DNA of 64,000 nucleotides from Nageia nagi. Its lineage: Eukaryota > Pinophyta. Of this stretch, positions 12,373 through 24,065 are shown in pieces (the stretch's first letter is position 1; each line of letters starts with the position of its first letter). The stretch is taken from NCBI GenBank assembly GCA_050084985.1, contig JBITNC010000001.1, positions 110,174,001 through 110,238,000 of the forward strand, in the 5' to 3' direction. Below the pieces are notes generated by a model. The model had not been told where the DNA came from and did no database searches. It was given only the letters and a program-made list of their open reading frames with translations. The translations under genes and the position numbers were made by a program.

Positions 12373-15300
12373 CATTTGGCCCCATTATACAATGAATATG
12401 ATATGCAATAACTAGACATAAGACTAATCTAGACATGAGATATTTGATTAACATAGAAATTTTTAGAATCTTGATGAGAGATAGAAGATAAGAAACACTT
12501 AAGAAAAGAATAAAACTTGATGAAATAATGAGTATGAAAATATGTAAAGAGGAAAGAAGAAAAAGAAAGTGATTGAAAAGATGAATATGTGAATATGGTA
12601 GGATTGGAAAATATGACAAGATTTTCCATATTGATCAAATGCATGAAAGGGATCAACCTAGATGATATGCAACCTATAAGTGCATTATAATATATGATAT
12701 ACAAAATAAGAAACTATAATATATTAGAGGGTGGTAAAAGCAACATTATTACCAAAAGCATAACCATATATTTTTAGAATTTTATGTATATAACCATTTT
12801 CTATTAGTATCACTTTTTCAAATTCATTGATAACTTGAATATATTGAGTTTGAGATAGTAGTTCAAAAGATTCATTTTGTGAAAATACATAAAATGCAAG
12901 AATTTTAAATTTATACTTATTAGGGAATCAATATTTTTGCTTTCAATACTCCTATAAATGAGTCTCAGCTAGATTTAACTAAATTGAAACCTTTTCATAT
13001 TTTTCCACAAATTGTTGATTAGATTTTCCCTCTTTTTATTTTCTATGTTTGAACCAAATCTACAATGTGGATGTCATTATAATAATTTTGTAATGTGTAC
13101 ACATTATTTCTTAGATTTTCTTTGATTAAATGAGTGAATTCTATATTTTGGATTAGAATGGATGCCATTATTTTTTGAAATTTTATGAGATATTCCTAAT
13201 TTTTCCTAATCATAAATTGTATCAATTGAGTTATTTTTGCTTTGAAAACTACAATACTGATGTTCCTAAATTTTACTATTGTTAATGGAATATTTTCTTC
13301 AAATTATTTGCATGCATTGATCTTTTGTACCAAGATTTTTTAATAATTACCCTAGGTCTTTGTGGAAGGATTTTCTTTGAAAGAATTCATGTTATTTCTT
13401 ATTGAAATCAAAATCTGTATTAATACCCAACAATAAATAAGGATTGGCCAACTTAAGGCTTTTTAATTTTCTTGAGTTGATTTTAAAATGCTAAATTTTC
13501 AAAAGAAATATCATGGATCTCAAACTTATTCATAAAAAAAGGATTTAACCTCAAAATCTACTTTAGCCACATAATTATTGTCATCAACATCACTATCATT
13601 ATCATTTTCATGTTTATTTGTGGTTGACCTACCATTTTATTTGAGTATTTCTTTGTCTTGATTCTCTCTAGGTGTTTCTTATTTTACATGAAATCCAAAT
13701 GTCTCACCTATCATATTCCCTAATCCATAAAAATAACCTCTTGTAGCTATAATAAAATGTAAGATCTATAATTTACAATAAAATAGAAGAAGTATGTATA
13801 TTTGTGCAACTTTAAACCATGCAAAATTGAAAATAACTTGTTAGCATGTATATCTATGATGTGGGATAAGTTTTATGATGCTATAAGTTCCTACATTCAA
13901 GAAAATAACCTTCAAAATATAGTTTTTATGCAAAAATATTTTATTTGAAAATTGCAGACCTCTAGAAATCTAGATGAAAATGCATGCAATAAACCAAAAC
14001 TACTCTCAAAACATTATATACTATGATGATCTATGGTTCAAGAAAGTTTTTATTATGAAATAAGTGACTAAATATTTGAAAAATATTTTCTAAATTTAGA
14101 ATTTTTAATGTGATATTTTTACTAAAATGTTTCTCAATATTGATAAAAACATACTTCTAGGTCTTGAAAAATCATAAATATTTCTCAATTATATTTTTAT
14201 ATAGTTTGGGCAAAGTTTTATAATGCTAAATCTCACTAATTTGAATAAATTAACCCTCAAAATGTGCATTTTTTTATAAAAATATTTTTTTAGAAAATAA
14301 ATGTTCCCTAATTTTTTAATAATTTCAAATCAATATAACTTTCCAATTTTGGGAAAAAATTAATTCAATAAAAATAAAATAAAACCAAGGATTTCTAATA
14401 CAAGATTCTATATAAAAATCAATTCCCTAAAATAAAAATTCTAGAGTTTGTATGATTAGTCAAGTTCACCAAAATATAGACTAAAAATAATGATTTAGAG
14501 TAATAAATAAAATAAATATAAATCTACAACATAATATGTACATCACTTATCAAGGATACTTGAATAAGATTGAGAATGTGTATGCCTAATATGAACGAAG
14601 AAATATTTAAAATGTGATTTTATGTACAAAGGATTGGACTAAATTTGGGATAAAGTTGTATGGATATTCAATGAACCAGATCTATGCTTGATGTCCTTTA
14701 GATTTATTATTCTAGAATCATAAAGAAATATGACATGGATATTGTGTCAATAATCACCTCACTTCATGTACGTTATTCATCAAGTAGTACTAAAGTAGAT
14801 AAAGATGATAGCATATAAAATAAATCTCAAAGCATAACAAATTCTCAAATAGGTGGTGTTAAGAGACACAATTAGTGTAGTATGATGTATGGAAAACCAC
14901 CTATGAGAGAGATTTGATACTAGTTATTATGTTATGATCCTCATTTTATACCCACAAAGATAAATAAGAGAGTGAGATGAATTTGAAATAATAATAATAA
15001 TTTCAATAAAACTATATAATAACATGCAATAGTAATGATATTCTCAAGATAATTCTAGATATAAATATGATTAAAATATATTAGCCTTGATTAACATATG
15101 TTTAGCATATTATTAGCATAGTAAACTTGATATTATAGATATTTGAATGATTTATATTAATATATAGCTAACATGCCTAAAATATGATTTATTAATATGT
15201 AAGAAATCATTTTTAAGTGGCTACAATCACAATCCTTACCATTTCTATATCTCTATCCAATGATAGTATCATGAGTATTATCATATGGGTGTATGACCTC

Positions 15301-15578
15301 TCTTAAAAGTGGTTAGTGATCTTATAAAATATAGTTATTATTTAAATATTTACATTAACTTTCTTCCATAACTATAAATATAGTTTCAATACTGAGGTAT
15401 TATCTCCAATAACATATTCACCTTTTATATATCTATATAAATATATCTATTTACAAACATGTTCATAAATGTTTCATATGAAAGATATATGAAATAAATA
15501 ACTAAAGGAAAATAGAATATGATCTAATAATGTATGAGATAAATCTCCTATAAATATAATATTTGATATGCATAGCAT

Positions 15579-15583
15579 GCATG
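15579..15583. repeat. Target-site duplication of copia 3, left copy (GCATG)
   Basis: GCATG immediately precedes the 5' LTR; the same five bases follow the 3' LTR at 23021-23025. Confidence 0.92.
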
Positions 15584-16061
15584 TGTTAGAATTTGTAATG
15601 AAATATTGTGAATATCTAAACTCCTTATAAGTTCAATTAATCACTTAAAGGATATGTAGATACCTTAAGGGATTAATTGAATTCTTTATTATGTGTGGAC
15701 TTTGACCTTACCATGGGGTTAGTTGGTAGGTTAAAGTTAGGTCATGTATTTATTGTAACCCTAACCTTACCCTTGGGTTAAAGGGAGGTTAGGGAGGTGC
15801 TCTCAAGCTATAAATAGAGGGCCTATCCTCTTGTAACATAACTAAGTTTTGGAGTAAGATTACTCTACTAGTTTGTGTAGGAGAGGAAGAGAATAGTTGT
15901 AAGAGGGGCATACTTGAGAATTGAGATACTAGTTGTGGATGTACTCCCAAGGAGGGAGGAACCACATTACACTTGTGTTATCTTGTGTGAATGGTGTTAT
16001 GTTGTATGATTGAGTTTCCTAGTCTTGGACCTTGAGAATTAGAGTAGGTCTAATTCCTTCA
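15584..16061 (+). repeat. 5' LTR of copia 3 (478 bp)
   Basis: Begins TGTTAGAATTTG and ends CCTTCA. TATAAATA lies at 15809-15816, followed by the transcribed part. The 3' copy at 22543-23020 is the same length. Confidence 0.96.
15809..15816 (+). promoter_or_regulatory. TATA box in copia 3 5' LTR
   Basis: TATAAATA followed by GAGGGCC, duplicated at 22768-22775 in the 3' LTR; the likely core promoter. Confidence 0.7.
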
Positions 16062-16063
16062 AT

Positions 16064-16079
16064 TGGTATCAGAGCCAGG
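16064..16079 (+). other. Primer-binding site of copia 3 (initiator tRNA-Met type)
   Basis: TGGTATCAGAGCCAGG begins two bases after the LTR end; a full-length match to the usual plant initiator tRNA-Met site. Confidence 0.95.
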
Positions 16080-16108
16080 TTCTGATCCTGGGACCTATGG
16101 GTTATGGA

Positions 16109-16133
16109 CCCTAAACCCTAAACCCTAAACCCT
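16109..16133 (+). repeat. Short telomere-like repeat (CCCTAAA, about 3.5 units) in copia 3 leader
   Basis: CCCTAAA occurs at 16109, 16116 and 16123, then CCCT, about 30 bases after the primer-binding site. This is the plant telomere unit. Confidence 0.85.
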
Positions 16134-17779
16134 TGAGCATTAATTCTTGTTGACCACTTTTTACCTTCTATGCTCCTCCACAAGAAATGTATGCTCTTCT
16201 TGGTAGAAGAAAAAGGGGGGTCATTTTTTAAGTACAAACATGCATTTAATTATTTTTTACCAACTAAGGAGGGAGTTTGATTTTTTATGTCCTTGTTTAA
16301 TTACTCCCAAGAGGCAAGGTATACTCCTTCTTGGTAAAGGAAGGGTAGCCATCCTTTTTTACCTAAAACATTTATTTTGTTTGACTTGGGGTAATTTCTT
16401 TTGTTTACTTGGAATGCTTTGGTAGAAGAAGCATTAAATATGCATGAAGTAGGGGTATGGGTCTCCTTTTACCATTTAATTCTTGGAGCCTTGGTAAGTA
16501 ATGAATATTTTTAACTTATTTTTACAATAAGGTCAAAAATATTTTTAAGTTAAACTTAGCTTACTTTTTAAAAATGCTTAGAATATTTTTAATATTGCAT
16601 GTTTAATTTACTAAGGTGCACATGCAATTTATAGAATGCCAACCTCTTAGCATTTTTTTCTCTAAGCATGGTAATTTGCTAAGGTAATCTAAGTATGTTT
16701 TTTTTTAAGTAAATAATAGAAATTTTTTTTACTTAAAATGCATACTTAAAAGATAAGTTTTAGCATACAAGTTTTTAGGGATAAAACTTTAAGTGAAAAG
16801 GGGGGAATTTGTATAATCTTTACTTAAAACTTTATCTTGCATGCTAAATTTGTAGTTCATGCCTCTTAATCTTATTTGAAGAACAAAGCATGCTTAGTAC
16901 TTAAAATTTTAAGTTAAAAAAAAATGCATGATGCATGTTTATTACTTAATTTTAAGTAATGGAATAGTGCATGTTTAAGTTATGGTTAATGCTAAGTAGG
17001 ACTTAGTTCTTTTTTAAAATTCATTAAGTGTTTGAATGAATTTATGAAATTGAGCAAAGTATGTAAAATGTAAAATGTACTTTAGGGGTTAGTACAAAAC
17101 CCATTGGACTTTTAAGGTTTTTCAAGCTCGTGTGGATGATGTATTTTTACTTTACTTTATATTTTTGCACAATTGCTTTATACTTACAAAATGCAAAATA
17201 TTGAAAGTAACCCCTAAAATGAACACATCTGCACGTATTTTTCCACAACATGACTTGTTTGGGGAGCCATGAGGGGAGGATAGGGTAGACTGGAGCCCTT
17301 TTAGTCCGAAGAGCCAAGTGGTGGTAAGTTCATCTTAATTGCCCCTAAGACCTCTGTTGGATTGGACATAACTCTATTAGGTGGATAGGCATGTGTGTAG
17401 TGATGCCACATGTCTGCACGTCCATTCATGGATTATCCTAATAACCTAGGAGGAAAATTGAATACCTTAAATAAGATAATTAAAATGGATGGTCTAAGAT
17501 ATGTCAGATCCTTGGAAAATAGTTGGTACTTCTCCTTGTGAGAGTATATTACTGACCAAGGTGAACTGGTTGAGGACTGGTAGTACCTGGGCTCACCTTG
17601 TGGGCATCCAAGTGAAGGCCTAATTCTATACAAGTAAACAACCCCAACTTTATTCCTCTATAGATCATGGTTTATAAATTTGCACATGTGGGACGTGTTT
17701 ACTTATTAGATGTTTGATTTGTATAGATGGAAAAGTGTAAAATTTTCATTCTTCTTACTTATTTACTTTTGTACAAATA
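16134..17779 (+). other. Copia 3 untranslated leader (about 1.65 kb)
   Basis: No convincing ORF. It is AT-rich with recurring TTAAGT/ACTTAA words (16500-17000) and two related blocks (CTCCTTCTTGGTA) near 16195 and 16323. It lies between the primer site and the gag start. Confidence 0.65.
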
Positions 17780-18934
17780 ATGGTTGAAACCTTCATACCC
17801 AAGCATATACTCGATGGTTCCAACTTTGGCATATGGGAACCTCATATGAGAGCTGAGTTACAAGCAAGGAAGCTATGGCAAATAGTTAATGAAGAAATGG
17901 TTGCTCCTACAGATGAGAAGGCTCTTAAAATCTACAACTCAAAGAATGAGTTAGCAACTTCAATGATCTATTGTGCAGTTTTAGATGACATCCTTCTCAT
18001 GATCTCTTCTTCAACATGAGCAAAAGAAGCTTGGGATAGATTGAAGAAAATTTACCTTGGGTCAAAATTTTCAAAGAGGTTCACCATTCTACAAAAGTTG
18101 TTGCAATATCATCAAGGTGAAGATGAAAGTGCTTCTATCTACTTGAACAAAATCATTGACCTCAGGATAGAACTGGTTGGCTATGGGTGCAACTGGATCA
18201 ATGATGAGTTCATGGTCTTCATCATTCTTCAAAGCCTTTCTACAAAGTTTAGTAACTTTGTCACAGTTATGGAGACTAGGCTCAATGATGAAGAAGATGT
18301 CATCTCTCTTGACAACCTTTCTAGACTCCTTCTGAAGCATGAGGAAACTTTGAATAAGAAAATGTTAAACTTTTCTCCAAAGGATAATAGCATTGCTCTA
18401 GGAGCAACCAAAACTCCTTTCAAGAAGAAGTTCAAACATTATAAATTCAAAGATAACAAATCCTCGTCTACCATTAGGAAGCATGGCAACTTCAAGAAAA
18501 GGAATGACAAAGCTAGATCAAGCAATCCAACACCTCAGGAAAAGTTTGATGGAAATTGTAACTTTTGTGGCATCTTTGGACACAAAGAGTATGATTGTCA
18601 TAAAAAGAAATTTGCTCAAAAAGGCAAAGGAAATGCAAATGTGAGAAATTTTAATAATAAAAAGAAGAACAAGCATGTTGCTACTATTGCCTACTATTCA
18701 ATAACTCAAACTATTTCAAATGATTGGATTGTTGATTCAAGATGCACTAATCACATGTGTTATGAAAAGGATAAGTTTGAAAACTTTCATAAGTACAACA
18801 AGGATATAGTTGTGATAGGTGATAATACAGTCCTTGATGTTCAAGGAATAGGGAATGTGAAGATTCATGGAAAGGCTCTTGATAATGTCTTTTATGTGCC
18901 TAAACTAAGGATGAATCTTATCTCTATAATTTAG
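17780..18934 (+). pseudogene. Copia 3 gag and protease, degenerate
   Basis: The start is ATG 17780 (MVETFIPKHILDGSNFGIW), a UBN2/Gag start. One in-frame TGA (18017-18019) separates two blocks in the same frame (17780-18019 and 18041-18934). The zinc knuckle CNFCGIFGHKEYDC lies at about 18558-18600. The protease motif reads WIVDSRCTNHM (about 18726), where the catalytic DSG has become DSR, and it continues through NVFYVPKLRMNL. The frame ends with TAG at 18932 in the protease tail. Not functional. Confidence 0.88.
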
Positions 18935-20060
18935 ATTACAAGGAAAGGATGCTCATTTGAGTTTACCTCACACTCCTGATGTGTTAAGAAAGGACTTGCC
19001 ACCTTGATGAAAGGATCAGTAAAGGTTGACCTTTATATTGTGGATCAAGTTCCTTCAAAGATGTGTCTTGCTGCAAATGTTTATTCAAAGGGCAATCTTT
19101 GGCATCAATGATTAGGGCACCTTAACCACAAGAGTATTCAAGATATGAAAAATCAAGAACTTGTGGAAGGTTTACCTAATATTTCACCCATAATTGGTCT
19201 TTGTGAAAGGTGCATTCTAGGAAAGATGAATAGGCAAAAGTTTGAAAAAGATAAGGCAACTCAGGCTACTCATCCTCTTCAGCTTGTGCATTCAGATTTG
19301 ATGGGTCCATTTCAGACTAAGTCTCTAGGGGGAGCTTCTTATGTTCTAACCTTCATTAATGACTTCAGTAGGATGACATTTGGTTATCTACTTGAGCATA
19401 AGGATCAAACTTTTGATAGGTTTAAAGACTTCAAGGCTCTTGTTGAAAATCAAACTAATTTTAAGATCAAGATACTAAGATCTGATAATGGGGGTGAGTA
19501 TAATAGCAATGAGTTTAATGACTATTGTGTTAAATATAAGATCAATGGCAATTCACAATCCCTTACACCCCTCAGCAAAATGGAGTTGTTGAAAGGAAGA
19601 ATCAAACCATTATGGAAATGGCAAGGTGCATGTTGGGTAACCTTCCTAGTTTCTTATGGGGTGAAGCCATTCACACTGCTATTCACACCCTAAATAGGTG
19701 TCCTACTAAAGTAGTTGAAGGTAAAACTCCATATGAAGCATGGAAAGGAAAGAAACCTAACATATCACACTTTAGGGTCTTTGGCTGTGATGCATTTGCC
19801 TTCATTACCTCAGAGAAAAGAAAGAAGCTAGATAAAAGATTAGAAAAAAGCATTTTTGTGGGGTATGATAATTAGCATAGAGGTTATAGGCTCTACTCCT
19901 CATCCCATAAAATAGTCTTTGTTTCTAGGGATGTCAAGTTCAATGAACTTCCTAAGGATATGACTTCTCATGCTGAGGTGTCTGATTTAGATGATTCTTT
20001 ACTTGCACCTAACTAGTTAGATGATCATGTAAGGAAGTCACCACAAGAGAAAAATTCTCC
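18935..20060 (+). pseudogene. Copia 3 integrase, degenerate
   Basis: The GAG-pre-integrase block has LWHQ*LGHLNH (TGA near 19110), then the zinc-binding CERCILGK (about 19203). The core has HSDLMGP (about 19290) and RSDNGGEY (about 19480). The third catalytic residue (NGVVERKNQ, about 19580) lies in another frame after a frameshift near 19555. The open stretch 19612-19875 has TLNRCPT and FVGYDN and ends at TAG 19873. All three catalytic acidic residues survive but are split by the frameshift. Confidence 0.87.
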
Positions 20061-21622
20061 AGCTCAAAGAATTACAAGGAGTATGACCTTGAATAAATCC
20101 TTATTTGCCAAAATTGATAATATGAATGAGCCATCAACATTCAAAGAAGCTTCCAAGCAAGAGTGTTGGATGGAAGCTATGAAAGTTGAGTATAAGGTGC
20201 TCATGAAAAATGAAACTTGGGATTTGGTTCCTTATCCCAATGAGAAAAATGTGATTGGAAATAAATGGATATACAAGGTCAAGTACAATTCTGATGGAGA
20301 AATTGAAAAATACAAAGCAAGGTTAGTGGCCAAAGGATTCACTCAGAAATATGGTATTGATTATGAGGAAACCTTTGCTCCTATGGCCAAGATGCTGACT
20401 TGATGTCAAGAGTGCATTTCTCAATGGTGACTTGGATGTAGAAATCTACATGAATCAACCAGTAGAATTTATTCCAGAAGAAAAAGAGTCTCTTGTGTGC
20501 AAGCTAAAGAAGTCTTTGTATGGAATTAAACAAGCACCTAGAGCATGGTACAAGAAAATTTTAGGATTCTTTGTAGATATTGGTTTTTCCAAGTGCTTCT
20601 CTGACTCAGATCTCTATGTACTCAATCAAGGAAAAGATGTGGTCTTAATTCTCCTTTATGTGGATGATCTTCTCATAACTAGCAATAATATTGAAATCAT
20701 CCAAGAGTGCATATCCAAACTAAAGGCAACATTTGAAATGACTGATTTAGGTCTATTGCATTACTATCTTGGGATGCAAGTATACCAACACAAAGATTAT
20801 ACTTATCTTAGTCAATCTAAGTATATATCAGACATCTTGCAATAGTTTGGAATGGAGGAGTGTAGATATGCTGTAATACCTACTTCTCCTAGAATCATTG
20901 TATCATTGAGCTCAGATTCTCAGTTGGATGATGCTATAGCTTATAGGCAACTAATTGGTAGTCTTCTGTATCTGACTATCTCTCAACTTGATATTACCTT
21001 TACAGTGAATCTGATGGCATAATTCATGCAAAAACCATATGTTGAACACCTCAATGCTATTAAGCAAATATTGAGGTATGTGGCAGGGATAAAGGATCTT
21101 GCTCTTAAGTATTCCAAAGTGCCCTTGATTGTTCTCTTAGGGTTCTTAGATTTTGATTATGGGGGAGATAGAGATGATAGAAAATCAACCTCTACATATG
21201 TGTTTAGCATTGGTTTAGGTGCTATCTCTTGGGCTTCCAAGAAGCAACCTACTATGACTCTTTCTACCACCGAAGCCAAATATTGAGCCATGTTTGTTGC
21301 TACCCAAGAAGATATTTGGCTAAGGCATCTTCTGAATGAAATTGGGTATAAGCAAAATGGCCCATCTCTTATTTCTTCAGATACTCAATCGGCTATCTCT
21401 TTGGCTAAGAATCCTGTGTTCCATTAGAGAACCAAACATGTGGAAATCCAAGCCCATTTTATCAGGGAGAAGGTTCTAGATGACATCATACACTTGGAGT
21501 ATTATCCATCTACTAAAAACTCCATTGATTTATTCACCAAGCCCCTTCCTGAAACTCAGTTCAGCAAGCTTAGGGATTCTCTTAGGTTGGTGAAGTTGCC
21601 CTCAAGGGGGAGTGAAGTTTAA
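20061..21622 (+). pseudogene. Copia 3 reverse transcriptase and RNase H, degenerate
   Basis: Stretch 20083-20403 holds the RT start (NKWIYKVKYNSDGEIEKYKA, RLVAKGFTQ). At about 20395-20405 roughly 22 residues expected before DVKSAFLNG are missing, a small deletion with a frame change. Stretch 20432-20845 has YGIKQAPRAWY and the active site LLYVDDLL (about 20655). RNase H spans 21026-21622 (DDRKSTS, TTEAKY). Stops at 20843 (TAG), 21020 (TAA), 21284 (TGA) and 21425 (TAG) sit at expected Arg or Gln codons. Not functional. Confidence 0.88.
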
Positions 21623-21679
21623 ACTTTTGTTAGTGGTGACAACTTCACCTCTAAGAGGCCTTTTTTGATTATACATTCT

Positions 21680-22070
21680 ATACCTTTGTGGTAAGTTTGC
21701 TCTACATGAAAAACTTATTGTACAATTGTTATCATGGAGTGTTTATTATTTTATCCTCTATGATAAGTTTGCTCTGCATGACAAACTTATTGTACATTTT
21801 ATACCTCCATGGTAAGTTTGCTCTATGTGACAAACTTGTTGTACATTTTTATACCTTTGTGGTAAGTTTGCTCTGCATGATAAACTTATTGTATATTTTA
21901 CACCTCCATGGTAAGTTTGCTCTGCATGACAAACTTGTACAATTTTTTGAGCATATAATTAATATACCTTCATGGTAAGTTTGCTCTGCGTGAGGAACTT
22001 GTTGTACATTCTATACCTCCATGGTGAGTTTGCTCTGTGTGAGAAACTCATTGTATAATTTTTATGCTCT
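21680..22070 (+). repeat. Tandem repeat of about 49 bp in copia 3 3' region
   Basis: Seven copies of a unit containing GGTAAGTTTGCTCT (one GATAAG, one GGTGAG variant) begin at 21690, 21762, 21811, 21861, 21910, 21974 and 22023. Spacings are 72, 49, 50, 49, 64 and 49. Each unit also has CTTGTTGTACATTTTATACC or a variant. Confidence 0.9.
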
Positions 22071-22542
22071 ATTAATAATCAACACATGTCTATATACAAT
22101 AGGTGACTATGAGTCATGGCTTGGCATCTCTGTGATGACTTATAGTGCACCATTGATCAGTTATTTATAAGATGGCATTATTTGATTCTCTTATTTGAAT
22201 ATATGATGCATCTAACTAATTTTGTTCATGAGTTGCTTGTAGCATGTAGGATCTTCTTCAGAAATGTAGGTTACTCACCTTATGTAAGCAAGCTCATGGA
22301 GACTCACATGTCAGCTTAAAGTTGATTGACTACTATGTATAGTGAAACCAGTTGTGGTTAATGATTGTATTGTAAACCATTTTTGTCAAATGGTAATGTA
22401 GTGAGTCTCATACTAGTTCTCAAAAATATTCTCAAATATGTAAATGTTCTCATCTCCACTTGTATCTCTATGGAGGAGAACTCTCTCTTACTCTCTCTCT
22501 TCTCTCTTCTACGCTTTATCCCAATATTGCATTAAGGGGGAG
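22071..22542 (+). other. Copia 3 3' untranslated region and polypurine tract
   Basis: No ORF of note. A CT-rich run (CTCTCTCTTACTCTCTCTCT) at about 22480 precedes the polypurine tract TAAGGGGGAG at 22533-22542, which abuts the 3' LTR. Confidence 0.75.
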
Positions 22543-23020
22543 TGTTAGAATTTGTAATGAAATATTGTGAATATCTAAACTCCTTATAAGTTCAATTAAT
22601 CACTTAAAGGATATGTAGATACCTTAAGGGATTAATTGAATTCTTTATTATGTGTGGACTTTGACCTTACCATGGGGTTAGTTGGTAGATTAAAGTTAGG
22701 TCATGCATTTATTGTAACCCTAACCTTACCCTTGGGTTAAAAGGAGGTTAGGGAGGTGCTTTCAAGCTATAAATAGAGGGCCTCTCCTCTTGTAACACAA
22801 CTAAGTTTTGGAGTAAGATTACTCTACTAGTTTATGTAGGAGAGGAAGAGAATAGTTGTAAGAGGGGCATACTTGAGAATTGAGATACTAGTTGTGGATG
22901 TACTCCCAAGGAGGGAGGAACCACATTACACTTGTGTTATCTTGTGTGAATGGTGTTATGTTGTATGATTGAGTTTCCTAGTCTTGGACCTTGAGAATTA
23001 GAGTAGGTCTAATTCCTTCA
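22543..23020 (+). repeat. 3' LTR of copia 3 (478 bp)
   Basis: Same length as the 5' LTR with about seven substitutions. It is followed by GCATG (23021-23025), the right TSD copy. Confidence 0.96.
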
Positions 23021-23401
23021 GCATGAAGTCTAAAAATCCATGGGTTTGAATTCCTTCTCTCACATTTCTTTGTCATTCTTCTCTTTCCTTACTATAGGAA
23101 TGTAATTTATTACTCATTACTAAGGAGACCTCCATGTGATATTGGTGTGTTTGGGATATAGATAAAATGACCTAAAATAATTCATCATACACTTCCATAG
23201 ATCCCTTGTAATCTATTTTGAGTGATGGTAATATGTTCTTATTGTCTCCCTTTAATGAATGATCCTTATCATATGCTTATCATGCTAATTACCCCCATTT
23301 GTACCACCTCTACCTTTATGTAAGATTCATATACAACTACCTCATTTATAAGAATATCATATAATAAATGAAATAATTAAAGTATATAATATGAATAATA
23401 T
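23021..23401. other. Flank between copia 3 and Tat-1
   Basis: AT-rich DNA without a supportable gene. It starts with the GCATG TSD copy and ends with AATAT (23397-23401), the left TSD of Tat-1. It continues the sequence interrupted by copia 3 at 15583. Confidence 0.7.
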
Positions 23402-23913
23402 TATTTACAAATTACTCAAGAATGCAAATAAATGAATACCTACAGTCTCAAAGGAATATTTGTAAATTCTAAGCTAATGGATAACAATTTATAACATGAA
23501 AAGCTGATATAGAGGATAATGAATAATTGTAATTGAAATGACATCACTAAACAAGATTGAGTTTGTGTACTTACCTCATGAAACATACCTAATATCAATG
23601 AATGGAAGATAGTGACAAAGCCTTAACAACTAACAGAGTCTACGCCCAAAGTCATGGAGCAAGGTGATCCAAAGAGAGTGCCATAGGTAGTCTATTTCAT
23701 GCTTGAAAGGAGCATTAATGGTATATTTTCATATATAAAGGAGAATCAATGATCTTCATTAGACTATAGTCCATTATAAACTAACTTTCTATCTCCACAT
23801 GAACTCTCAATGATCATAGTTTGATACTCAAATAAGCTAATAATGGTTAGGATGCTCACATAAGGAAGTACACAAACCTAGCCTTGAATGGCAATGTCAA
23901 GAGACACATAAAA
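23402..23913 (-). repeat. Tat-1 3' LTR, first part (split by copia 2)
   Basis: Matches 39363-39875 of the other LTR. Copia 2 interrupts it after ACACATAAAA; it resumes at 33508 with GACTACCATCATC. The uninterrupted copy at 39870 reads ACACCTAAAAGACTACC, which proves the join. Confidence 0.93.
23573..23584 (-). promoter_or_regulatory. Consensus 5' splice-donor-like motif in Tat-1 LTR
   Basis: The minus strand reads TGAGGTAAGTACAC. The same AGGTAAGT motif is present in the other LTR near 39530. It matches the plant 5' splice consensus; use is unproven. Confidence 0.35.
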
Positions 23914-24065
23914 TGTTGAGCATGTGTGATTGTCATTGTTGTCAACACGTGGTTTTGGCTGTGTCTTCACGCAATAGTATGAGTTTATTTTCAGATCCCT
24001 GGGAGTTTTCTAGAGCAGATAAGTAGGCTTTCGGAATGAAGTGATGACGTTCCGGAATGAAATGA

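Larger units (their letters stand above)
10964..15583. other. Unclassified AT-rich intergenic DNA
   Basis: No coding region can be supported. It contains a degenerate repeat of about 90 bp (11281-11640), a TATA-like motif at 11986, a possible antisense LTR end at 12354, a diverged duplication (13860-13960 against 14208-14305), and a segment (14570-14930) resembling 40440-40790. A weak minus-strand coding-like stretch lies at 13540-13740 (GYFYGLGNMIGETFGFHVK), not recognised. Probably very old transposon residue. Confidence 0.6.
15584..23020 (+). mobile_element. Copia element 3: complete Ty1/copia retrotransposon (7437 bp)
   Basis: Two 478-bp LTRs, a tRNA-Met primer site, a 1.7-kb leader, gag-pol in copia order (gag, protease, integrase, RT, RNase H), a tandem-repeat 3' region, a polypurine tract and a GCATG TSD. 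The two LTRs differ at about seven positions by eye, so the insertion is relatively recent, yet the coding region is already broken by stops, frameshifts and a small RT deletion. Its protein differs from copia 1 and 2; it is not a Sirevirus. The clade was not assigned. Confidence 0.95.

Noticed and set aside
12305-12704. Minus-strand hydrophobic ORFs (membrane-protein-like)
   Set aside because: Phe/Leu/Ile-rich readings of AT-rich DNA, overlapping in two frames; no supporting start context or homology.
23021-23060. tRNA-like T-arm (GGGTTTGAATTCC) after copia 3
   Set aside because: There is no matching A box, D arm or acceptor stem; the resemblance is limited to about a dozen bases.
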